From assembly GCA_905182495.1 (NCBI GenBank), contig CAJJBU010000017.1:62001-126000 (forward strand): a stretch of 64,000 bases of DNA. The letters are read 5' to 3'. The position numbers and the translations under genes were made by a program. Position 1 is the stretch's first letter. Every line of letters begins with the position of its first letter. Below, piece by piece: positions 54,631-62,719 of this stretch. The notes under the pieces were generated by a model. The model was not told the origin of the DNA, did not search any database, and worked only from the letters and a program-made list of their open reading frames with translations. The stretch comes from Flavobacteriales bacterium UBA952. Lineage in GTDB: Bacteria; Bacteroidota; Bacteroidia; Flavobacteriales_D; Crocinitomicaceae.

Positions 54631-57294
54631 ATGGCAGGAAGACCAATTAGATTAGGTAAAGCAGCAGGCGAACTCAACGTGGGACTGTCGCATATTATAG
54701 AATTCCTTAGTTCTAAAGGAATTACTATTGATACCAACCCCAACACAAAGCTTGATACCGAGCAATACGAAATGCTATGCGCTGAATTTGCGGCAGACCA
54801 AGCTCTTAACGAAAAATCTAAAGGTGTTTTAACAAGCCGTGAAAAAAGAGAATCTTTATCTCTAGGAGACTCAAAAAAGGAAGAGCCGCCTGTTGTTAAG
54901 GAGGAACCAGCGATGAATGTTGAGGAAATCAAACGTCAAGTTGCCGAAGAAAAAGCGCCGAGTAAACCTGAATCTGGTTTAAAGGTTGTGGGCAATATTG
55001 ATCTTAATGCGCTGAAACCAAAGAAAAAAGTAGTAGAAGCTAAGCCCGAAGAGCCAAAACCTCTTCCAGAGGAGAAGAAAGTGGAGCCTATAAAAGTTGA
55101 GACACCGAAGCCTTCTAAAACGGAAGAAAAGCCCCTTGAAAAGCCAGTTGTTCCTCCTGTAAAGAGTAATGAGATTGAGACGATTAAAGTTGAACGTAAG
55201 AAAATCACGGGACCAACAGTTCTTGGTAAAATTGAATTGCCGGTAGAAAAGCCTAGGTCTTCAAGCAACTCTCGTGCTGAACACGCAAATAAACGGAAAA
55301 GAAAACGAATTAAGAAAGTTGAAACACCCGCTCCTGGAGCAAAAGGTGTAAGCTCTAAATCTCAAGCAACCAAGCCTAAAAAAGCTGAAATCACGGAAAA
55401 AGATATTCAGAAAGAGATTAAAGACACTTTAGCAAGGTTATCCAATAAAGGTGGTAAGTCAAAAGCATCTAAAAATAGAAGACAAAAAAGAGATAGTGTT
55501 GCTCAGCGTCGTCAAGAAGAAATGGAGATTGCTGAACTTCAAGAAAAAGTATTGAAGTTAACTGAATTTGTGACGGTTTCAGAATTGGCAGTGATGATGA
55601 ATATTCAGCCAACACAGGTTATTTCGGTTTGTATGTCCTTAGGGATTTTTGCGTCAATTAATCAAAGACTTGATGCGGAAACAATTCAAATTGTTGCAGA
55701 TGAATTTGGTTATGAAACACAATTTGTTAGTGCTGAGGTACAGGAATCGATACCGACTGTAGAAGATAATGAAGAGGATTTAATTGATCGCCCACCAATC
55801 ATCACGGTAATGGGACACGTTGATCATGGTAAAACCTCTCTTTTGGATAGAATTCGAGATGCAAATGTTACCGAGGGTGAAGCCGGTGGTATCACACAGC
55901 ACATCGGGGCTTATTCTTTAATTCTAAAAGACGGTCGTAAAATAACCTTCTTAGACACACCTGGTCACGAGGCATTTACAGCCATGCGTGCTAGGGGTGC
56001 TCAGGTAACCGATGTTGCGATTATTATTGTTGCAGCTGATGATGACGTTATGCCACAAACAAAAGAGGCTATTTCTCATGCGCAAGCGGCAAATGTCCCT
56101 ATGATATTTGCAATCAATAAAATTGATAAACCAGGAGCAAGTCCTGATAAAATTCGTGAGCAACTTTCAGCGATGAATATTTTAGTTGAAGATTGGGGAG
56201 GAACCTTTCAGTGCCAAGAGATTTCAGCAAAACAAAATGTGAATATCGATGAACTCTTAGAAAAAGTCTTACTTGAAGCGGAGATGCTTAACCTTAAGGC
56301 AAATCCAGACAAACCAGCTCTTGGAACAGTAATAGAGGCATCATTGGATAAAGGAAAAGGCTTCGTAACGAATATGTTAGTTCAGGCAGGAACTTTGAAA
56401 ATAGGAGATGTTCTATTGGTTGGTAGACACCACGGAAGAGTTCGTGCGATGCACGATGAAAAAGGGGTGGCGATGAAAGTTGCTGGTCCATCACAAGCGG
56501 TTTCCGTTTTAGGGATTAACGGTGCACCAAGTGCAGGTGACAACTTCAATGTTATGCTTGATGAAAAAGAGGCCAAATCTATTGCAACAAAAAGAGAGCA
56601 GCTATATCGTGAGCAAGGTCTTAGAACAACGAAGCATATTACACTAGATGAAATCGGTCGTCGTTTGGCAATCGGAGACTTTAAGGAATTAAATCTGATT
56701 ATAAAAGGAGATGTTGATGGTTCTATTGAGGCACTTTCTGATGCTTTACTCAATTTGTCGACACCAGAAATTCAAGTTAATATAATACACAAGGGTGTTG
56801 GTGCTATTTCTGAGGCAGATGTGCATCTTGCATCGGCATCAGATGCGATCATCCTTGGATTCCAAGTTCGACCTACTATAGGGGGGCGTAAATTGGCGGA
56901 AAACGAGCAAATCGATATCAGATTATATTCTATTATATACAAGGCGATTGAAGAAATTAAAGCTGCCATGGAAGGTATGCTCTCTCCAGATATTGAAGAA
57001 AAAATTGTTGGCTCTGCTGAAATCAGAGAGACATTTGATATTACGAAAGTCGGTACAATTGCAGGGTGTTATGTTTTAGACGGGACAATCAAAAGAAATT
57101 CTAAAATCAGAATCATTCGCGATGGAATCGTAGTTCATTCAGGCGTTCTTGGTTCTTTGAAGCGATTCAAAGACGATGTAAAAGAAGTCAAAAACAATTA
57201 CGAGTGCGGGTTGAATATTGATAAGTACAATGACATTCAAGAGGGTGACGTTGTGGAGGCTTATGAAGAGTTAGAGGTCGCTCGTAAACTATAA
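54631..57294 (+). CDS. infB: Translation initiation factor IF-2
   Basis: An 887-residue GTPase that places initiator tRNA on the ribosome. I chose the ATG at 54631 (MAGRPIRLGKAAGELNVG); an upstream in-frame start would add 11 residues without family support. After the N-terminal IF2N-like domain comes a long Lys/Glu/Pro-rich linker, then a second IF2N domain (TVSELAVMMNIQPTQVI). The G domain shows GHVDHGKTS, DTPGHEAF and NKID, and domains II-IV follow. It is the last gene of the rimP operon. Confidence 0.96.
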   Translation: MAGRPIRLGKAAGELNVGLSHIIEFLSSKGITIDTNPNTKLDTEQYEMLCAEFAADQALNEKSKGVLTSREKRESLSLGDSKKEEPPVVKEEPAMNVEEIKRQVAEEKAPSKPESGLKVVGNIDLNALKPKKKVVEAKPEEPKPLPEEKKVEPIKVETPKPSKTEEKPLEKPVVPPVKSNEIETIKVERKKITGPTVLGKIELPVEKPRSSSNSRAEHANKRKRKRIKKVETPAPGAKGVSSKSQATKPKKAEITEKDIQKEIKDTLARLSNKGGKSKASKNRRQKRDSVAQRRQEEMEIAELQEKVLKLTEFVTVSELAVMMNIQPTQVISVCMSLGIFASINQRLDAETIQIVADEFGYETQFVSAEVQESIPTVEDNEEDLIDRPPIITVMGHVDHGKTSLLDRIRDANVTEGEAGGITQHIGAYSLILKDGRKITFLDTPGHEAFTAMRARGAQVTDVAIIIVAADDDVMPQTKEAISHAQAANVPMIFAINKIDKPGASPDKIREQLSAMNILVEDWGGTFQCQEISAKQNVNIDELLEKVLLEAEMLNLKANPDKPALGTVIEASLDKGKGFVTNMLVQAGTLKIGDVLLVGRHHGRVRAMHDEKGVAMKVAGPSQAVSVLGINGAPSAGDNFNVMLDEKEAKSIATKREQLYREQGLRTTKHITLDEIGRRLAIGDFKELNLIIKGDVDGSIEALSDALLNLSTPEIQVNIIHKGVGAISEADVHLASASDAIILGFQVRPTIGGRKLAENEQIDIRLYSIIYKAIEEIKAAMEGMLSPDIEEKIVGSAEIRETFDITKVGTIAGCYVLDGTIKRNSKIRIIRDGIVVHSGVLGSLKRFKDDVKEVKNNYECGLNIDKYNDIQEGDVVEAYEELEVARKL

Positions 57295-57335
57295 CTCAGC
57301 GTCCTTTAGTAAATCTTCAGCTGATAATTATTCAT

Positions 57336-57343
57336 TACATTTG
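57336..57343 (+). promoter_or_regulatory. -7 box TACATTTG for tatA
   Basis: Exact TAnnTTTG match, 23 bases before the tatA ATG. It indicates a new transcript after infB. Confidence 0.45.
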
Positions 57344-57366
57344 TTTGTATTTAAAAGTTAATTTAT

Positions 57367-57561
57367 ATGTTTTATTTAGTTCCAGGAGGAGGACAAATTG
57401 CAATTATAGTTCTCGTTATTGTCGTTTTGTTTGTCGGCGGAAAAAAAATCCCTGAATTGATGAAAGGACTCGGTAAAGGAGTCAATGAATTCAAAAACGC
57501 CTCTAAAGGAGACGGTTCAGCGAACGAAGAGGAATCAAAGGACGAACAGGAATCAAAGTAA
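57367..57561 (+). CDS. tatA: Sec-independent translocase protein TatA/E
   Basis: A 64-residue pore component of the twin-arginine translocase that exports folded proteins. There is one membrane helix (about 9-24), then the hallmark [22 protein letters not shown] amphipathic helix (core [15 protein letters not shown]) and an acidic tail. TatB and TatC are not in the window. A local client is probably ActB. It is followed 6 bases later by gatA. Confidence 0.93.
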   Translation: MFYLVPGGGQIAIIVLVIVVLFVGGKKIPELMKGLGKGVNEFKNASKGDGSANEEESKDEQESK

Positions 57562-57567
57562 AGATTC

Positions 57568-58968
57568 ATGTATAGGACGATTGCCGACACCAAAGAGGCT
57601 ATTCTTTCAGGTAAATCTGTATCCGCGATCGTGGAAGACGGCCTGATTAAAATAGATTCACACCACCATCTTAATGCTTTCGTAGAAGTTTTTAGTGCTT
57701 CAGCTAGAATTGCTGCATTGGAAATTGATAAAAAAATAAAGCAAGGTTCGGCGGGAAAACTCGCCGGAGTAATCATAGGAATCAAAGACAATATCTGCTA
57801 TAAGGGTCATAAGGTATCGGCAGCCTCTAAAATATTAAATAATTTTGAATCCCTTTATACAGCTTCTGTACTTCAAAAGCTATTGGATGAAGATGCGATT
57901 GTTATAGGTCGTTTAAATTGCGATGAATTCGCAATGGGTAGCACGAGTGAAACTTCTTTTTATGGCCCAGTTAAAAACAATATCAATCCGAATTATGTTC
58001 CTGGTGGGTCTTCTGGAGGCTCAGCAGTGGCGGTTTCGGCCGGTTTGTGCGCAATATCATTGGGCAGCGATACAGGAGGTTCGGTTAGACAGCCCGCTTC
58101 TTGGACAAATACCTTTGGACTGAAGCCAACTTATGGAAGACTTAGCCGATATGGACTTATTGCCTATGGCTCTTCGTTTGACCAGATCGGTGTATTTGCA
58201 AATGATTTAGAAGATATCAAAGTGATTTTTGAGCTCACCTATGGTAAAGACCCTTTAGATTCGACTTCAAGCAAGGCTTCTTATGATGTTTTCGATAAGC
58301 AACGACCACTGAGAATTGGTTTTCTTTCGGAATACATGAATCATGATGGTCTTGACCCGGAAATTAAAAAAAAGATTGAGCTTTTAAGAACAAATTTACA
58401 AGCAAATCAAATCGAGGTCAGTGATTTTAGTTTCCCTTACTTGGATCATTTGGTGCCGACATATTATGTATTAACCACTGCAGAGGCGTCTTCAAACCTT
58501 TCTCGATTTGATGGGGTACATTTCGGCTACAGGAGTGAAAAATCTAAGGGCGTTGAAGAGACGTATAAGAATTCTCGTTCAGAAGGGTTTGGACAAGAAG
58601 TTAAAAGAAGGATCATGACAGGTACGTTTGTTCTTTCACACGGTTACTATGATGCTTACTATACAAAAGCACAAAAAGTTCGCCGGCTTGCTAGAAATGC
58701 TACGGATGAGATCTTCAAGAATGTGGACATTTTAATTACCCCTACAACTGCATCCACTGCTTTTGAATTAGGGTCTGTTTCAGATCCATTGCAGATGTAT
58801 CTTCAAGATATTTTTACGGTGCATGCTAATATTACGGGAAACCCTGCTATTAGTATTCCTTTTGGACAGCATTCTAATGGCATGCCTTTTGGTTTACAGC
58901 TTATGTCCTCTTGCAATGATGAGGGAGCCCTTTTGCATTATGCAGGGCTATTAAAAAAATATTTTTAG
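57568..58968 (+). CDS. gatA: Glutamyl/aspartyl-tRNA amidotransferase subunit A
   Basis: A 466-residue amidase that frees ammonia from glutamine for converting Glu-tRNA-Gln (or Asp-tRNA-Asn) to the amidated form. The Ser-Ser-Lys triad is visible: K73 in GIKDNI, the GSSGGS segment at 147-152, and nucleophile S172 in SDTGGSVRQPA. With asnS present in this genome, the enzyme probably serves mainly tRNA-Gln; the tRNA-Gln gene is 19 kb away. GatB and GatC are not in the window. Confidence 0.93.
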   Translation: MYRTIADTKEAILSGKSVSAIVEDGLIKIDSHHHLNAFVEVFSASARIAALEIDKKIKQGSAGKLAGVIIGIKDNICYKGHKVSAASKILNNFESLYTASVLQKLLDEDAIVIGRLNCDEFAMGSTSETSFYGPVKNNINPNYVPGGSSGGSAVAVSAGLCAISLGSDTGGSVRQPASWTNTFGLKPTYGRLSRYGLIAYGSSFDQIGVFANDLEDIKVIFELTYGKDPLDSTSSKASYDVFDKQRPLRIGFLSEYMNHDGLDPEIKKKIELLRTNLQANQIEVSDFSFPYLDHLVPTYYVLTTAEASSNLSRFDGVHFGYRSEKSKGVEETYKNSRSEGFGQEVKRRIMTGTFVLSHGYYDAYYTKAQKVRRLARNATDEIFKNVDILITPTTASTAFELGSVSDPLQMYLQDIFTVHANITGNPAISIPFGQHSNGMPFGLQLMSSCNDEGALLHYAGLLKKYF

Positions 58969-58969
58969 A

Positions 58970-60454
58970 ATGAATAAGATTAATTTAATTGTTTGTTTGG
59001 CTCTTGTTTTTTCAAGTTTTTCTCAAGGAAGTAATACGCCAAAAATTGGTGATTCTCTACATAAGGATCCGTTTCTAAATACGATTGAACAAAGCTTGAA
59101 TCTGTTTTACAATGAGTATAGTGGAACTGAAAACGTAGATTCTATTCGTCAATCCTTGAATTACCTTCCAACAGATTTACCGGTATTTACAGATGAAGTA
59201 TATTGTCAACGGCTTGATGAAATGAATGAAATGAGTCCGTTTCATTTGGATTGTAATTCAAGTACACTCAGTACGCTCAGGTATTTCGTGAAAAAGAGAA
59301 GAGGTTTTATTAAAGTCGTTCTAGGAAGATCTCCGCTTTATTTTGAGATGTTCGAAGCCAAACTAGCGTCCTATGGATTGCCAATTGAACTCAAATATTT
59401 ATCGGTGATAGAAAGCGGCTTGAGGCCCAATGTTAAGTCTCGCGTAGGCGCTTTAGGTCTTTGGCAATTTATGTATAGAACCGGATTGTATTTTGGCCTT
59501 AAAGAGAATTCATACATTGATGAAAGAATGGACCCGGAAAAGGCAACCGATGCCGCCTGCAGGTACCTCAAAAAGTTACACGGAATTTATGGCGATTGGA
59601 ATTTAGCTTTAGCCGCCTATAATGCGGGCCCCGGAAATGTCAATAAGGCAATAAGGCGCTCAGGTAATAAAAAAACGTACTGGGAAGTACGCCCATATTT
59701 GCCACAAGAAACTAGAGGTTATGTGCCTAATTTCATCGCAGCTGCTTATTTAATGACGTACCATAAAGAGCATAATATTTTCCCCGAAAAATTTAATAGG
59801 CATAATATTGAAATCGACACCTTGTGTTTTAAATCGTCTATCCATATGGGCACGATTTCTAAAGTCATTGACTGGCCCCTCGAAGAGATCAGAGCTTTAA
59901 ACCCGGTTTTTAAAAGTACGTATATCCCAAAATCCAACCCTTCATACTGTTTAACGGGTCCGCATGAAAAAATTAATTTAATTGCAGGTTTAGAGGACTC
60001 ATTAATGGCCTTAGAACACTCTATATTTGGGACGGATGAAGTACAAGTAAAACAAATTTATGTGCAAGATTCGCTTTCTGGAGATACGGTTCGGAAGACG
60101 ATCAATATATATTACCATAAAGTTCAAACAGGTGATGTGTTGAAATCTGTAGCTTCATACTATAGTGTGAGTTCAGATGATATTATGAATTGGAATGGGC
60201 TCAATACCACAAATATTTATACTGGTCAGCACCTGCGAATCGAGACCGAAAAAAAAATAACAGCACCGAAGCCAAAGCCTCGTCCTACCACCAATACGAC
60301 AACTGGAGCAAAGAAATATTATACGGTGAGAAGTGGAGACACTTTTGGTCATATTGCCGAAAAGCATCGGCTCTCTCAATCGAAACTTAAACGTTTAAAT
60401 CCAAGAGTGAATATTAATAGAATTTCTATTGGGCAAAAAATCAGAATTCGATAA
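58970..60454 (+). CDS. Membrane-bound lytic transglycosylase (MltD-like) with LysM domains
   Basis: A 494-residue exported peptidoglycan-cleaving enzyme. A signal peptide (residues 1-19) is followed by a GH23 lysozyme-like domain at about 115-290, with catalytic E148 in SVIESGLRP and the family stretch GALGLWQFM. AAYNAGPGNVNKAI is also diagnostic. Two LysM domains follow in the C-terminal part (HKVQTGDVLKSVASYYSVS and YYTVRSGDTFGHIAEKHRLS), joined by a Pro/Thr linker. It starts 1 base after gatA and ends 1 base before the DUF4837 gene. Confidence 0.92.
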   Translation: MNKINLIVCLALVFSSFSQGSNTPKIGDSLHKDPFLNTIEQSLNLFYNEYSGTENVDSIRQSLNYLPTDLPVFTDEVYCQRLDEMNEMSPFHLDCNSSTLSTLRYFVKKRRGFIKVVLGRSPLYFEMFEAKLASYGLPIELKYLSVIESGLRPNVKSRVGALGLWQFMYRTGLYFGLKENSYIDERMDPEKATDAACRYLKKLHGIYGDWNLALAAYNAGPGNVNKAIRRSGNKKTYWEVRPYLPQETRGYVPNFIAAAYLMTYHKEHNIFPEKFNRHNIEIDTLCFKSSIHMGTISKVIDWPLEEIRALNPVFKSTYIPKSNPSYCLTGPHEKINLIAGLEDSLMALEHSIFGTDEVQVKQIYVQDSLSGDTVRKTINIYYHKVQTGDVLKSVASYYSVSSDDIMNWNGLNTTNIYTGQHLRIETEKKITAPKPKPRPTTNTTTGAKKYYTVRSGDTFGHIAEKHRLSQSKLKRLNPRVNINRISIGQKIRIR

Positions 60455-60455
60455 A

Positions 60456-61511
60456 ATGAAGATCTTATATGGATTCTTAGGTCTTGCACTTTTCTTTTCC
60501 CTTTCAGGTTGTGATCAAAAAAACTATTCAGGCCTTAATGTCACAGGGAAAATAGGAGAGATTTTAGTTGTATGTGATGACGTGATTTGGAATTCTCCCT
60601 TGAAGTCAGAATTGGATACTGCATTGACGCAGTTCATATTGCCTTATTGGCCTGATGTTGCTACTTTTGAGCTGATTCATCGAAGCCCCAGAAATTTTGA
60701 TGGAGCGATAAAACGACATCGTAATGTTTTATTCCTAACGATAGACAATACATTTAATGATACTAAATCTCGCATAGAGTCGCGCAGGAACGTCTGGGCA
60801 AATAGGCAATTAGTCATCGAAATAACAGCCCGCGATTTAGAACAGCTATATGAAACCTGTAAAGATGGTTTGCCTGAAGTTCATCAAGGCTTTGATCGTG
60901 CAGAATGGAATCGTATCCGTAAATATTTTGGTGAGAAACAGAGTACGTATGTCAATGAAAAACTCTCAAAAAATTTCGGAATACATATTGACTTGCCGGA
61001 TGGCTCTAATATTGTAACAACCCAACCGAACTTTTACACCATTCAGCTTCCAAATGCCTCGAGGCCTATCGAATTTGTTGGTACAGGCCAACAGGATGTA
61101 GGTGCAATTTACTCTGGAGTTATGGTTTATCAATATCCGTTTCAAGATTCTACAGAATTCACCTTAAGTAATCTCCTTCAGGCCAGAGACACTATGCTCA
61201 AATACAATGTGCCTCATGAAACTTCACGATTGTATATGGGAACGCAATATACAGATTTTGTATTTCCAGAATTATCCGAGAGCACCAATTTCGATGGCAG
61301 TATTTCTGGAGTTGAGATGCGGGGGATGTTTGTTTTTAAAGGAAAATCAATTCACACAACAGGCGGCGCATTCTGGGCTTTTCATTTTGTACACCCAAGG
61401 TCAAAGAAGCTGATATGTATTTCCGGGTACGTGGACGCTCCTGCTACAACGAGCTGGACACATTCATTAAGAGAGATTGAGGCGATTTGGAAAAGTGTTA
61501 CAATTCAATAA
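60456..61511 (+). CDS. DUF4837 family lipoprotein
   Basis: A 351-residue lipoprotein. I chose the ATG at 60456, one base after the previous stop, because it opens a lipoprotein signal (FSLSGC); an upstream in-frame start would lie inside the transglycosylase gene. The mature part matches DUF4837 by GKIGEILVVCDD, RRNVWANRQLVIEI and GTQYTDFVFPE. The family is found in Bacteroidota; its function is unknown. Operon position with a peptidoglycan lyase hints at an envelope role. Confidence 0.8.
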   Translation: MKILYGFLGLALFFSLSGCDQKNYSGLNVTGKIGEILVVCDDVIWNSPLKSELDTALTQFILPYWPDVATFELIHRSPRNFDGAIKRHRNVLFLTIDNTFNDTKSRIESRRNVWANRQLVIEITARDLEQLYETCKDGLPEVHQGFDRAEWNRIRKYFGEKQSTYVNEKLSKNFGIHIDLPDGSNIVTTQPNFYTIQLPNASRPIEFVGTGQQDVGAIYSGVMVYQYPFQDSTEFTLSNLLQARDTMLKYNVPHETSRLYMGTQYTDFVFPELSESTNFDGSISGVEMRGMFVFKGKSIHTTGGAFWAFHFVHPRSKKLICISGYVDAPATTSWTHSLREIEAIWKSVTIQ

Positions 61512-61675
61512 GGCCTCAAGAATTGTAGCGGCGATTATTACATTTAACGAAGCACGCCATATGGAATGCTTCCATAGTTAACTGCTAAATTGTGTTGAAC
61601 GGGACGGTGGTATAAGAATCCTATTCACTTGATCGGAATACGGATCTCTTCGAAAGGCTTAATCTCAAGGAGATA
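61510..61675 (+). pseudogene. Remnant of a family 2 glycosyltransferase N-terminus
   Basis: Read from 61510, one frame gives RIVAAIITFNEARHMECFHS and then a stop at 61579. From about 61607 the next frame gives VV-stop-ESYSLDRNTDLFERLNLKEI. Together they match the start of WaaE-like GT2 enzymes (IITFNEExNI... about 17 residues ...VVDSYSTDxT), including the spacing of 16-17 codons between the two blocks. A frameshift, two stops, a missing start codon and loss of everything after about 55 codons make it a dead fragment. It fills the spacer between the DUF4837 and UbiA-like genes. Confidence 0.5.
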
Positions 61676-61678
61676 AAT

Positions 61679-62464
61679 ATGAATAAAGCACTTGAATTCG
61701 GAATTCGCACACACTTCCACTTGGCTATTTTCAGCTTTGTATATATCGTTGGACTTTATAAACGAGATACGGAATCTATTGTATACGCGGCGATGTTCTC
61801 CTTTGGGATTTTAGCCATTTATAATTCCCATAGACTTTATAAATTAAAAAGCAGGGAGCTTCCTGAGTCTGTTTTCATTTGGGTTAATGCTCACAAATGG
61901 ATGGTTTTAGGTATAGCGATCACATCCTTAATAGTGTCCTTGGCTTTATACCTGTGCAACTTTGATCAAAGTTACGAAGTTCATTTTCTTACTGGAATAT
62001 GTATAATTGTAAGTTTTTTATATGTCTATAAAATTGGACATTATTGTCTTCGAGAGATTCCTTTTCTCAAGATATTTCTTGTTTTAGGCATTTGGTTCTT
62101 CCTTTTGCATACCCTGCCTATTTTGTTGTTTTCACGCCCCATTTCTTTAGGCCCAGGTCTTATTTTGTTGATTGCTATTCTGATTCCATCGGACATGAAA
62201 GACATCCGTTTTGACCCAAAAGAAATGTACACGATTCCTCAAATATTGGGGATAAATAGGTCCCTCTATTTATTGCGTTTCCTCTCGTTTATCGGTGTCT
62301 TTTTTCTGATATATTTAGATTGTAATAACCTGGTCCCTTGGCTCATCAGCTTTGTTTATTTATTCATTCTTACATTTTTCCATAGAAAAATTGGGAATGA
62401 ATATTATTTTGTTTGGGTGGACGGAAGTTTTTTAATAACGGGTTTAGGGCTGCTATTTACTTAG
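61679..62464 (+). CDS. UbiA-like polytopic membrane protein
   Basis: A 261-residue protein with about eight membrane helices. NSHRLYKLK (about residues 49-57) and SDMKDIRFDPKE (about 180-191) sit where UbiA prenyltransferases have their two Asp-rich motifs. The second motif keeps D-x-x-D-x-x-x-D, while the first lacks the usual NDxxDxxxD pattern, so it may be a diverged or non-canonical member. A strong Shine-Dalgarno-type AAGGAG (61667-61672) lies 6 bases before the ATG, unusual for Bacteroidota. The substrate is unknown. Confidence 0.6.
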   Translation: MNKALEFGIRTHFHLAIFSFVYIVGLYKRDTESIVYAAMFSFGILAIYNSHRLYKLKSRELPESVFIWVNAHKWMVLGIAITSLIVSLALYLCNFDQSYEVHFLTGICIIVSFLYVYKIGHYCLREIPFLKIFLVLGIWFFLLHTLPILLFSRPISLGPGLILLIAILIPSDMKDIRFDPKEMYTIPQILGINRSLYLLRFLSFIGVFFLIYLDCNNLVPWLISFVYLFILTFFHRKIGNEYYFVWVDGSFLITGLGLLFT

Positions 62465-62478
62465 ATTTCAATGCGCAC

Positions 62479-62504
62479 AAAAAACCCGAAATCTCTTCCG
62501 GGTT
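62479..62504 (-). terminator. Intrinsic terminator on minus strand
   Basis: Read on the minus strand: AACCCG stem, GAAGAGATTT loop, CGGGTT, with six T at the end of the stem. On the plus strand no T-run follows the stem, so it works towards lower coordinates, away from leuS. No minus-strand protein gene precedes it. Confidence 0.7.
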
Positions 62505-62585
62505 CTGTGTGTTAAAAAAACATTGAATTATAAAAAAAGTAAAGTGTTAAAAACTTAAAAAAGCAGTAAAGTAATCTGTTTTTCA
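62479..62585 (-). ncRNA. Candidate sigma-54-dependent small RNA
   Basis: The minus strand has a consensus sigma-54 promoter at 62596-62611, predicting a start near 62585, and an intrinsic terminator ending near 62479. The enclosed transcript is about 107 bases, very U-rich, with the 8-base repeat ACUUUACU twice, 27 bases apart. A 24-codon frame from a TTG at 62586 (MKNRLLYCFFKFLTLYFF...) would encode a basic-hydrophobic peptide, but it would be leaderless and its hydrophobicity follows from U-richness. The existence of the transcript is inferred from the two signals. Confidence 0.5.
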
Positions 62586-62595
62586 ATTTGGTTAA

Positions 62596-62611
62596 TGCAA
62601 CTATTGTGCCA
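62596..62611 (-). promoter_or_regulatory. Sigma-54 (RpoN) promoter, -24/-12 elements
   Basis: Minus-strand TGGCAC-AATAG-TTGCA matches the RpoN consensus TGGCACR-N4-TTGCW at every fixed position, with a preceding pyrimidine. It lies in the 255-base spacer between the UbiA-like gene and leuS. Confidence 0.65.
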
Positions 62612-62694
62612 AAATCACAGATTGAATTTTATTTTAGACAAGGAGGGAACGGTGTTTTTTAAAAGTCTATCTTTTTCAGATGAATCACAATACG

Positions 62695-62702
62695 TATCTT
62701 TA
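62695..62702 (+). promoter_or_regulatory. Probable -7 box TATCTTTA for leuS
   Basis: One mismatch from TAnnTTTG, 17 bases before the leuS ATG. Confidence 0.35.
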
Positions 62703-62719
62703 CATTCTTAAAATAGCTT

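Noticed and set aside
54936-55268. 110-codon minus-strand frame with Gly/Ser/Phe repeats
   Set aside because: It is the complement of the Lys/Glu/Pro-rich linker of IF-2; the low complexity comes from the other strand.
62640-62711. AAGGAGGG followed by a 19-codon GTG frame upstream of leuS
   Set aside because: The Shine-Dalgarno match is striking, but the frame overlaps the likely leuS promoter box and has no Leu-codon run for attenuation; probably chance, so not listed as a gene.
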